Assembly (NCBI GenBank): GCA_019637615.1
Contig: JAHBVJ010000003.1
Span: 281,485-345,484 of the forward strand
Direction: 5' to 3'
Length of the DNA: 64,000 nt
Origin: Anaerolineae bacterium
GTDB lineage: Bacteria > Chloroflexota > Anaerolineae > Aggregatilineales > UBA2796
This document shows, piece by piece, positions 24,801-31,301 of the stretch (position 1 is the stretch's first letter; each line of letters opens with the position of its first letter). The notes below the pieces were generated by a model. The model saw only the letters and a program-made list of their open reading frames with translations. It did not search any database and was not told where the DNA came from. A program made the translations under genes and the position numbers.

Positions 24801-26008
24801 CTACCGACGAGCCGCGAGACTTCCACCGATGTTTCAATTCCCTTCAAGTCCACGCCACCGAGGCTTACGAACTGATGCCCTCGCATGTTCCTAACCAGTG
24901 CCGAGGGTACACGATCTTCTCCCCACACGGCAGACCCCATGAGACGCGCCGCGAGATTGATAGTATCTCCCAGTGCAGTATATTCCCGTTGGCGCTGACC
25001 TCCCACAAACCCTGCGTAGGCCGTGCCCAAGCTCAAGCCTGACCGCCAGTTCAAGGGCGGGGTCAACCTGCGCAGCGCAATCAAGAAATTCGCTGCGCGG
25101 TTCAAGGTATTCCCGTATGCTGCTGGCGCACCGAATAACACAACGATTACGTTGCCCTTGTCGCCATACACGATCTTGTTGAAATAGCCTCCGTAGGTTG
25201 TCGCTGCACCCAACACAAGGCGTCCGAAGTCCAGCCACGCATCATTCGCATAGCCAGCATCCGTGCCGATGAAAACGGCTGCTACATTGCGGAATTCGCC
25301 GGCTTTGTCGGGATCCGTGTTTAGGATGATGTCGGGCACAAAATTGCTGAGGATGTCACGTTGTGGGGTAGGCAAGGTAACTTGGAGCACGGATGGCGTA
25401 GCGCTCAACATCGACTCTTCTAGCTGGACAAAGTCGCTATTGGGCGTGGGCATTAGCCAGCGTGCAAACGCGGCGGTCATTTTGATTTCGGTTTTATTCG
25501 CTACTTTTTCAGCGAGGGTGCTGCTATCGATGGCATGACCATAAAACACATGACGGTGTTGAGCACCCTCATGGATAATCCGCCATGCTACGTTACCGCT
25601 GCCCAATCCGATTTTGGCACTCACGGGGAACTCACCGAACCGCGTTTTGACGGTGCCTTGTTCCCTGAAAAAGCGCTGAATATACAGCGCGGTGAGGGCA
25701 GCGTTTTGTACCGCTTCTTTTGCTTTCGTCGGCGCGACGGGGAAAAGTGCCGTGAGCGCATCCCCTTCGAAGTAAGCGACAAACCCGCCACGCGCATAGA
25801 TTGTGTTGATCAAAGGATCGAAAATCGAGTTAAGGGCAAGGTTGAGCTGCTCTGCACCCTCTTTATCATGCGTCATCAATTGTGTAGTCAGCTGCGTAAA
25901 GCCGGAGATGTCAAGGAATAAGGAGGCGGCGCGCAGGCTGCCGCGTGACTGCTGCATTGTGTAGGCGTGATAAATCGTGGGCGGTATAAGATAGTGCATC
26001 TCAGACAT
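21815..26008 (-). CDS. Tandem class III nucleotide cyclase + AAA-type ATPase + TPR protein
   Basis: 1397 residues from the ATG at 26008 (GGGGG 5 bases upstream). Cyclase domain 1 (about 25-205) has both metal Asp sites, FLDISGFT and YFEGDAL, but GHAIDSSTLAEK instead of the N-x-x-x-R pattern. Domain 2 (about 235-415) lacks the first metal Asp (VFIGTDAG) but has GDTINLAARLM. Then follow an ATPase (P-loop IYGEAGIGKSRL, IHIDDAHVLDE) and many TPR repeats (about 880-1370, e.g. ALNNIGAVDLMRGDYLAAK). The order equals mammalian soluble adenylyl cyclase. The two domains could build one composite active site making cAMP or cGMP. Cytoplasmic. Confidence 0.85.
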   Translation of the reverse strand: MSEMHYLIPPTIYHAYTMQQSRGSLRAASLFLDISGFTQLTTQLMTHDKEGAEQLNLALNSIFDPLINTIYARGGFVAYFEGDALTALFPVAPTKAKEAVQNAALTALYIQRFFREQGTVKTRFGEFPVSAKIGLGSGNVAWRIIHEGAQHRHVFYGHAIDSSTLAEKVANKTEIKMTAAFARWLMPTPNSDFVQLEESMLSATPSVLQVTLPTPQRDILSNFVPDIILNTDPDKAGEFRNVAAVFIGTDAGYANDAWLDFGRLVLGAATTYGGYFNKIVYGDKGNVIVVLFGAPAAYGNTLNRAANFLIALRRLTPPLNWRSGLSLGTAYAGFVGGQRQREYTALGDTINLAARLMGSAVWGEDRVPSALVRNMRGHQFVSLGGVDLKGIETSVEVSRLVGSALTSDEFPSLGLIGREAELATLDNWLAPLEEGHFAGVMTIYGEAGIGKSRLAAELRQRYMATHTEINWFMCQADTIVPQAFSPFRYFLKNYFVQTTDLALNRYRFETTLTQLAESLPPPTGEPATDLKSELEQGRSFLASLIDIYDEGSLYEQVESRLRFENTLAALKTLFLAESLRKPTIIHIDDAHVLDEASLAALARLTRQIEAYPLAILLTSRLNQDDTHFTISLDDDVKPAPASLMLESLDAEAVSAMAEQVLGGVLTDALKHYLVDRTTGNALFVEQLTLDLRERGALQFVNESWDIIPQMISNIPFLINDIMIARLDRLTAQVKEVVHNAAVVGREFEVQLLSAMLRDAANLSEHIQQAENNAIWIALSAIRHLFRFKHPMLRDTAYEMQSRARLRELHMLAATGIEQVYKAQLASHYGDLVYHFKGAEQPRRELHYARLAGDHAAAAYQNSDAINYFNRALELAPSSDFTARYETLLAREAVYHLQGERELQRADLVSLDALGQQLPDQQRAEIAMRWGRYHEAISEFGKARDYAEQAVKLGQQASDVKREIAALYLWGNSLSNEGRMDEASIQLNRGLELARAGSFAEQEAIGLRGLAGMHLKAGNPGAAEPFLNDAQKHFTALGHPPSEGNLEAIIATQKARQGNLQEGIALLEEYTKRMEKIGFRREQGAALTTLSGIYGMMGNFDKVKEMAAHAYKLLREISELLASTNALNNIGAVDLMRGDYLAAKEVFQQTLEISRRINNLDHATQALDNLGTVAMNLGDLTEAAAHFEAALKLAETNSNLQNQTFSLQMLCQIACLQGNYERAEALAARALTIAVGADLGFDATGARFYYATSLSGQGKVAEARPVFETALADYRAMEVLHFAMEAQAGLADLDFREGNLAEAKRRVEEAFAYMSNPEAGGMGDPLNVLLVCYRVFKAEQDPRAVTAIDLAHTQLQQTLVNFASDEIREQAVNNVPRFREVIEIWRIEHPTGKNGGSA

Positions 26009-26258
26009 AAATCCCCCATAGTGCCTGAACAACGGGGAATGATGGCGTACTTACCGTGATTTGACAACCATCCGCGAAGGTAAAGGCTATCCGCTGGTAT
26101 TTCGGTGTCCAACAGGCACGCACGAAGCTCGATCACGTACATGCCCAGTTGTCGTAGTGGCACAGCGCTAGATAGGGGGCAGCACCTATTGCGTCCGTAT
26201 GGCTCCTGTCGATAATGGATGATGTGCAGATTACCTTCATTTCATGCGGGGAGATACT

Positions 26259-27260
26259 ATGCCTATTCAACGTGGTTGGCGCTTCATTGCTCTTTGCTTG
26301 TTCTGCTTACTTAGCGTTCAGCCTGTCTTTGCACAAGGGGTGCAAATCGAGAAACAGCGCCAGATCGTGACCCGTCTGTATGCCGAGCTGTTCAGCGCAG
26401 CGGATTTCGCCAGCGCAGATACTATTCTCGCGCCAAGCTACGTGAATCATGGCTACGGCAGCGCAGATTTGAGCCGACAAGATTTCATGACATGGATCGA
26501 GAGTCTGCACGCCGCTATGCCGGACTTCAAGGCATCGGTCGAGGTGCTGATGGTCGAAGACACATGGGCAGCCAGCCGCGTCCGTTTTACGGGCACCTTC
26601 ACGAATGCATGGACGCTCAACAACACGACGTACAAGCCGAACGGCAAGCCAATCGTGTGGATGCTGAATATCATGCATCGCTTTGAGAACCGCGTAATCG
26701 CTGAAGATTTCACCGCGTTCGACTATCTCGGCTTGCTCCAGCAGATGGATGCCTCGCCACTGCCCGCCGTGATCTCGGCGCTGGTGCAGTCCGGCGAAGT
26801 TAACCCGATTGAGATGCCGCCCGCCGTCACCACAGGCCAAGAAGCTGTGCATCGGGAAGCGCTCACGCATGTGATCAACGACGCGCTGAACAACGGCGAT
26901 TACACGGCTATCGACACGTATATGGCGGCGGATTACCGGACATACGAACCGTTCGGCAATTTCACGCGGGAGCAGTTCAAAGGGGTGGTCAAGGCGCTGC
27001 GCACGCTGATCCCCGATTTGCACGTGGATATTCCGGCCTCCGTTGCCGAGGGCGATTGGTTGGCGGCGCGCTTGGTCTACACGGGGACATTCAGTACGCC
27101 GCTGGAGGCTGGCCCGCTGGTCGTGCCCGCCACCAACAAGCCGATCCGGTTGATCATCAATGTCTTCGTCCACTTCAACACAGATGGCATCGGTTTTGAA
27201 GATTACAAAGAATACAATCGGCTTGGTTGGCTCGTTCAGGCGGGCGTCATCAAGGGTTAA
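26259..27260 (+). CDS. Secreted protein with two SnoaL-like (ester cyclase) domains
   Basis: 333 residues from the ATG at 26259 (GGGGAG 6 bases upstream). Signal peptide about 1-25 (IALCLFCLLSVQPVFAQG). Two tandem NTF2/SnoaL-type modules follow: the first about 30-165 (VTRLYAELFSAADF, APSYVNHG, FTNAW, VIAEDFTAFDYLGLLQQ), the second about 195-325 (DALNNGDYTAIDTYMAADY, FEDYKEYNRLGWLVQAG). The His/Asp pocket residues of polyketide cyclases are partly present. Such proteins bind or turn over small hydrophobic molecules. Being exported and tandem is unusual for the family. Function not assignable. Confidence 0.75.
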   Translation: MPIQRGWRFIALCLFCLLSVQPVFAQGVQIEKQRQIVTRLYAELFSAADFASADTILAPSYVNHGYGSADLSRQDFMTWIESLHAAMPDFKASVEVLMVEDTWAASRVRFTGTFTNAWTLNNTTYKPNGKPIVWMLNIMHRFENRVIAEDFTAFDYLGLLQQMDASPLPAVISALVQSGEVNPIEMPPAVTTGQEAVHREALTHVINDALNNGDYTAIDTYMAADYRTYEPFGNFTREQFKGVVKALRTLIPDLHVDIPASVAEGDWLAARLVYTGTFSTPLEAGPLVVPATNKPIRLIINVFVHFNTDGIGFEDYKEYNRLGWLVQAGVIKG

Positions 27261-27279
27261 CCATGCACAGCGCTGGCGG

Positions 27280-27792
27280 CTACGTGGAGGATTCGCCGCG
27301 TAGTTGGCGCAGCACCTTCAGGGCATCGGGAATATGCTTGGTCGCGCCGACGAGTGAATCGAAGCTGTGCCGAACGATGCCCTGCTTATCGATGATGTAC
27401 GTCACGCGACCGGGGAAAATCCCGAACGCCTTCGGCACGTCGAACAGTTCGCGCACACGCCCTTGCTCGTCACTCAGCAGCAGGAATGGCAGTTGATACT
27501 TGCTGACGAAGGCTTGATGCGCTGCCGCTGAATCGCTGCTCACGCCCACGACTTCCGCGCCGAGTTCCTTAAACGCCTCGTAATTGTCGCGGAACGCGCA
27601 CGCTTGCGCCGTGCAGCCCGGTGTTTCGTCTTTCGGGTAGAAATACAACACGATCTCGGTCTTACCGATTAGATCGCGGAAGTGGACGGGGGTGCCGTTG
27701 GCGTCGGGCAGCGTGAAATCAGGAGCCGGATCGCCCACCTGAACGGCTTTCTTGGTGACAGCGCTAACGGGTCGAGACGATTGTTCAGTCAT
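27280..27792 (-). CDS. bcp: Thioredoxin-dependent peroxiredoxin, Bcp/PrxQ type
   Basis: 170 residues. DFTLPDANG, FYPKDETPGCTAQAC with peroxidatic Cys60 and resolving Cys65, FRD, then GVSSDS and the C-terminal VTYIIDKQG. The usual Glu between the cysteines is Gln63. Bcp enzymes reduce H2O2 and organic peroxides and are recharged by thioredoxin; a trxA lies 17 kb away. GGATAACG precedes the ATG. Cytoplasmic. The gene ends 20 bases from the convergent SnoaL-like gene. Confidence 0.9.
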   Translation of the reverse strand: MTEQSSRPVSAVTKKAVQVGDPAPDFTLPDANGTPVHFRDLIGKTEIVLYFYPKDETPGCTAQACAFRDNYEAFKELGAEVVGVSSDSAAAHQAFVSKYQLPFLLLSDEQGRVRELFDVPKAFGIFPGRVTYIIDKQGIVRHSFDSLVGATKHIPDALKVLRQLRGESST

Positions 27793-27919
27793 CGTTATCC
27801 ATTCCCAGCGAATTAATCTATAGCAGTTGTGAAATCTTTCACTGTTGCGGATTATCGCAAATCTCGCTCACAAGTGACAATTCTAGCTCATCTCAGGCAG
27901 CGGTAAGCAGACAGTTTGA

Positions 27920-28071
27920 TTCCGATCATAAAACCGATCACAAACGCTCATAAGCATGATCGGATTGCGTATTTTTCTGCTCAGGGAATGATCGGAAAAC
28001 CAGCGCAAAAACCGCGTATGATCGGTTTTATGATCGGAAATCGAGCAGCCAAACCGATCATATATGATCAG
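27920..28071. repeat. Cluster of eight ATGATCGG/CCGATCAT octamers with 21-base inverted repeat
   Basis: The octamer or its reverse complement, some with one change, starts at 27922, 27934, 27956, 27988, 28018, 28030, 28054 and 28064. The pairs at 27922/27934 and 28018/28030 form the two arms (27920-27940 and 28019-28039) of a perfect 21-base inverted repeat 78 bases apart. The pattern looks like an operator array or iterons. It does not resemble DnaA boxes or a CRISPR array. Confidence 0.75.
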
Positions 28072-28245
28072 ATACGAATTCAGCAGTCGAGTTAGGAGTG
28101 GTGTCTTGAACGCCGTGTAGCAAATCAGACAACTTGTTCGGCTCAGTTCGACAAAGTATTGTCATCATCAAAGCGCTATCCAATCCAAATCATTCTAAAC
28201 GAACATTTGAGTTATGTCAAGGGGTGTATGCTGTGCAAGGGTAGA

Positions 28246-28260
28246 ATTCCAAATTGGAAT
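28246..28260. promoter_or_regulatory. 15-base palindrome upstream of the F420-type oxidoreductase
   Basis: ATTCCAA-A-TTGGAAT is a perfect 7+1+7 palindrome located about 35 bases before the extended -10 box. Confidence 0.5.
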
Positions 28261-28290
28261 CAACCACTATAGCGCAGCGGTTTTGCTCAA

Positions 28291-28299
28291 TGCTATACT
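28291..28299 (+). promoter_or_regulatory. Extended -10 promoter of the LLM-class oxidoreductase
   Basis: TGCTATACT contains the TGn extension and TATACT. No good -35 is seen. Predicted start near 28306, 48 bases before the ATG. Confidence 0.5.
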
Positions 28300-28353
28300 C
28301 TGCCACGCTTACGGACATGCTCGCCACATTTTTATGCACCCTAGGAGATTTTT

Positions 28354-29361
28354 ATGGCTGACCGGGTAGCCCTTTATTTGCAAGATGCACATCCAATCCC
28401 AGAGGCGATCCGCTACGTTCAATATGCCGAAGAATGTGGCTTTGAAGCCGTCTGGCAAGCAGAAAGCCGTCTGGTGCGCGATGCGATCGTGCCGATGGCA
28501 GCCTTCGCCGCCACCACCAAGAAGATCAAGGTCGGTTCTGGCGTGATCAATAACTGGACGCGTAACGCTTCGCTGATTGCCGCCACCTATCTGACGCTAG
28601 ATGACCTCGCGCCTAACCGCATCATCTGCGGGATCGGTGCGTGGTGGGATCCACTGGCTGCTAATGTCGGCATCAAGCGCGATAAGCCGCTATTGGCGAT
28701 GCGCGAGTGTGTCACCGTCGTGCGCGACTTGCTGGCGATGAAAAATGTCACTTTTCAGGGCGAATTCGTCAAAGTGAACGGGATCGAACTGGACATCGTG
28801 CATGGACGCCGTGAACCGCGCAATGTGCCGATCTACATCGGCGCGACGGGCATGAAGATGATGACGCTGACGGGCGAGATCGCGGATGGCGCGCTGCTCA
28901 ACTATCTGGTCGCGCCGCGTTACAACGAAGAAGCCCTCGACGCGCTGGAGAAAGGCGCGAAGGTAGCGGGTAAGCGCATCGAAGACATCGACCGTCCGCA
29001 GTTGGTAGTCGCCAGCGTGGATAAAGACCGCAAAAAGGCGCTCGACGGCGCGCGCAAATTGGTCACACAATATCTCGGTCAGCAGCCGCACATCATGAAG
29101 GCCAGCGGCGTGAGTCAGGAATTGTTGGACGAGATCGCCCATGTGCTGACGTGGCCCGCCACCGAGGAACAGATCGAGAAGGCGATGGCGCTGGTGCCTG
29201 ACGATGTGGTGCAGTTGATTACCGCTTCCGGCACGCCCGAAGAAGTCCGCGCCAAGGTGCGCGAATATGTCGCGGCGGGCTGCACCTGCCCCGTGCTGTA
29301 TCCGCTCGGTGACGATGTCCGCCTGATGCTCGAAACGTTCCGCAACGGCTACAGTAACTAA
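28354..29361 (+). CDS. LLM-class (luciferase-like) F420-dependent oxidoreductase
   Basis: 335 residues forming a luciferase-like TIM barrel: [68 protein letters not shown] and [27 protein letters not shown]. The set resembles methylene-tetrahydromethanopterin reductase-like enzymes that use cofactor F420 (FMN in some relatives). AGGAG lies 6 bases before the ATG. It is followed closely by a hotdog thioesterase, possibly one operon. Substrate unknown; the cofactor is inferred from the family. Confidence 0.85.
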   Translation: MADRVALYLQDAHPIPEAIRYVQYAEECGFEAVWQAESRLVRDAIVPMAAFAATTKKIKVGSGVINNWTRNASLIAATYLTLDDLAPNRIICGIGAWWDPLAANVGIKRDKPLLAMRECVTVVRDLLAMKNVTFQGEFVKVNGIELDIVHGRREPRNVPIYIGATGMKMMTLTGEIADGALLNYLVAPRYNEEALDALEKGAKVAGKRIEDIDRPQLVVASVDKDRKKALDGARKLVTQYLGQQPHIMKASGVSQELLDEIAHVLTWPATEEQIEKAMALVPDDVVQLITASGTPEEVRAKVREYVAAGCTCPVLYPLGDDVRLMLETFRNGYSN

Positions 29362-29393
29362 CCGTTTAACCTGAGTGCTCATCGAGGTGACGC

Positions 29394-29888
29394 TTGACCG
29401 ACCACGATCATGACCAGCAGCCAAATTCGCACATGTGCTTCGTGTGCGGCTTAAAAAATGTCAACGGGCTGCGCGTGAAGTTCTTCAATGACGGCGCGAA
29501 GGCGTGCCGCGCCGAAGTCACCATCGATGAGCGTTTTCAGGGCTTCCCCGGCATCGCGCATGGCGGGATCGTGGCCTCGCTGCTGGATGAAATCTTGGGA
29601 CGGGCAGGCTTATCGGGCAACCCTGACCGCCTGATGTACACCGCCAAGCTGGAAGTGAAATATCGCCAGCAGGTGCCGTTGAATCAGCCGTTGACGCTCA
29701 AAGGGCGCATCGATAAGGATCGCGGGCGCATCGTCACGGCGTCGGGTGAGCTGTACGATGCGGACGGCAAGGCGCTGGCGGAAGCCGTTGGGACACTGAT
29801 GGAACTGCCCGCCGAAGTGCTGGCGAACATCGATAGAGATAAGGTAGGCTGGCAGGTGATGCACGACCACGATCACGATGGAGCGTAA
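29394..29888 (+). CDS. PaaI-like hotdog-fold thioesterase
   Basis: 164 residues from a TTG start with GAGGTGA 3 bases upstream. CFVCGLKNVNGLRVKF is the usual opening of this branch. GFPGIAHGGIVASLLDEILG holds the HGG turn and catalytic acid, and KLEVKYRQQVPLNQPLTLKGRI completes the hotdog core. Such enzymes hydrolyse acyl-CoA thioesters. Unusual His/Asp-rich ends (DHDHD near both termini) may bind metal. Lies 32 bases after the F420-type enzyme. Confidence 0.82.
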   Translation: MTDHDHDQQPNSHMCFVCGLKNVNGLRVKFFNDGAKACRAEVTIDERFQGFPGIAHGGIVASLLDEILGRAGLSGNPDRLMYTAKLEVKYRQQVPLNQPLTLKGRIDKDRGRIVTASGELYDADGKALAEAVGTLMELPAEVLANIDRDKVGWQVMHDHDHDGA

Positions 29889-29955
29889 GAAACTGGCAAT
29901 AAAACAGTACTAAACTACTGTATTGAGACGTTCCGCATTAGTAGTTGGGGTCGCT

Positions 29956-30690
29956 GTGCAAAAGCGCCGTGTCCGTTGGCCTGTCGTCCTGATCGCCGCC
30001 TTCTTCGTCCTGATCGCGCTCAGTGGTCTCGGCTTCGTCACGGTTTCCGCGCTGGAAGAGCATGACGTTTTCTGCACGTCGTGTCATACCGTGCCGGAAA
30101 CTACCTACTACAACCGCGCTTATGTCGCCCTCGATTACCCGAATGACCCAATTCCCGACCTCGCCACGCAGCATTATCTCACCGCCGATGATGACGCCTT
30201 CAAGTGCATCAACTGTCATCGCGGCAACGCCAGTTTAGGGCATCGCGTTTCGACCACCGCGCTTGCCGCCCGCGACACTATCACCTACCTGTTAGGGCGC
30301 GAAGACCCCACACCGGAAAAACAGCACATCAAGGAAGCGTGGCTGCCCAACGCGGCGTGCGTAAGCTGCCATACCGACACTCTGCTGACCTTGGCGGGCA
30401 TCGACAATCACTTTCATACGCGGCTGCCACAGGCGGCGGAAGCCCTGAAAAATGGTGGTAAACTTACGGTAGCCGCCACATATGCTGGAAACGCCGACGC
30501 GCTGCGTTCGCAGGGGTTGGAAACAATCGAGTCGCCTTTGCTGTGCAGCAGTTGTCATCTGGCACACAAAACAGTGTCCGGCGGCGCTGCCAAGTTTTAT
30601 ATGGACATCGACATCCGCAATCAAGCCTGTGTGGAGTGTCATCTCTACGCTGGAAAAGGCCCACAAAGCACACAGACATTAGGGAGATAG
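29956..30690 (+). CDS. Membrane-anchored pentaheme c-type cytochrome, NapC/NirT-like
   Basis: 244 residues from the GTG at 29956 (GGGG 5 bases upstream). A TTG at 29923 is in frame without a ribosome site. One N-terminal membrane anchor (about 9-31) is followed by five CxxCH sites: CTSCH, CINCH, CVSCH, CSSCH, CVECH, with extra His residues as distal ligands. It most likely passes electrons from the quinone pool to extracytoplasmic reductases. Two bases separate it from the thioredoxin-like lipoprotein gene, so they form one unit. No terminal reductase is next to it. Confidence 0.85.
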   Translation: MQKRRVRWPVVLIAAFFVLIALSGLGFVTVSALEEHDVFCTSCHTVPETTYYNRAYVALDYPNDPIPDLATQHYLTADDDAFKCINCHRGNASLGHRVSTTALAARDTITYLLGREDPTPEKQHIKEAWLPNAACVSCHTDTLLTLAGIDNHFHTRLPQAAEALKNGGKLTVAATYAGNADALRSQGLETIESPLLCSSCHLAHKTVSGGAAKFYMDIDIRNQACVECHLYAGKGPQSTQTLGR

Positions 30691-30692
30691 GA

Positions 30693-31193
30693 ATGTTACG
30701 CTTGAATCGCACTTTATTGGTAGGCACTTTACTGATCTTCGGTTTGATGCTGGCCGCCTGTGGTGGCAATGCCGCCCCGACGCCCACCCCCGGCCCATCC
30801 GATGACTTCATCGAGGGCGAAACCATCACCATGACGCCACCACCGGGCAAAGTCGCGGAGAATAAAGATTTCGCGCCGAGCGATCCGAGATTGGTCGGTA
30901 AGACAGGGCGTCCACAGGTCGTGATGTTCTTCGCCTCGTGGTGTGAGCAGTGCCACGCGATGGCTCCGATTGTGTTCAAAGCGCAAGATGATTTCGGCAC
31001 CTTCCTCGACTTTATCTATCTGGATATTGACGCCGAAAATACTAAGGCGCTACGCGATCAGTATGCCTTCAACGGTCAGCGTCCGACCATCGTTTTCTTG
31101 GATGCTGATGGGCAGGAAACCGGACGCTTGGTCGGTGTGCAGACGCAGGAAGTCTTCGACAAACTGCTTGACCCGATCCTGACTGTGGGCTGA
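30693..31193 (+). CDS. Thioredoxin-like lipoprotein
   Basis: 166 residues from the ATG at 30693, with AGGGAGATAGGA before it. The lipobox LMLAAC puts a lipidated Cys near residue 22, followed by a Pro/Thr linker (GGNAAPTPTPGPS). The thioredoxin fold has SWCEQCH as redox site, cis-Pro in GQRPTIVFLD, and length near 110 residues. The site WCEQC resembles cytochrome-biogenesis thioredoxins (ResA/CcmG type) that reduce apocytochrome thiols. This suits its position right after a pentaheme gene. Acts outside the membrane. Confidence 0.85.
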   Translation: MLRLNRTLLVGTLLIFGLMLAACGGNAAPTPTPGPSDDFIEGETITMTPPPGKVAENKDFAPSDPRLVGKTGRPQVVMFFASWCEQCHAMAPIVFKAQDDFGTFLDFIYLDIDAENTKALRDQYAFNGQRPTIVFLDADGQETGRLVGVQTQEVFDKLLDPILTVG

Positions 31194-31245
31194 CGCCGCT
31201 GATAAAAATCTAGTAAAGCGTTAAAATAATCATAGGTTTTCATTC

Positions 31246-31271
31246 AGTCTACCTTTATACTTAGGTAGACT
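31246..31271. promoter_or_regulatory. Inverted repeat flanking a -10 box before the Clp ATPase
   Basis: AGTCTACC (31246-31253) and GGTAGACT (31264-31271) are perfect 8-base arms. TATACT (31256-31261) lies in the 10-base centre. A protein on this site would block the promoter. It is neither a CIRCE nor a CtsR-type site. Confidence 0.6.
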
Positions 31272-31301
31272 ATCTGGTTATTGGTTGGGAAGGCTGTCCG
31301 C

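Larger units (their letters stand above)
27793..28353. other. Long intergenic region with an octamer-repeat cluster
   Basis: 560 bases without a convincing gene between bcp and the F420-type oxidoreductase, both reading outward. It holds the ATGATCGG repeat cluster (27920-28071), a 15-base palindrome (28246-28260) and an extended -10 box (28294). Confidence 0.7.

Noticed and set aside
27920..28071. CRISPR array or replication origin at the octamer cluster
   Set aside because: Repeats are 8 bases in both orientations without uniform spacers or cas genes; no DnaA boxes (TTATCCACA) and no dnaA/dnaN nearby.
29923..29955. TTG start for the pentaheme cytochrome
   Set aside because: No ribosome site; GTG at 29956 has GGGG at good spacing and leaves a normal short cytoplasmic tail before the anchor.
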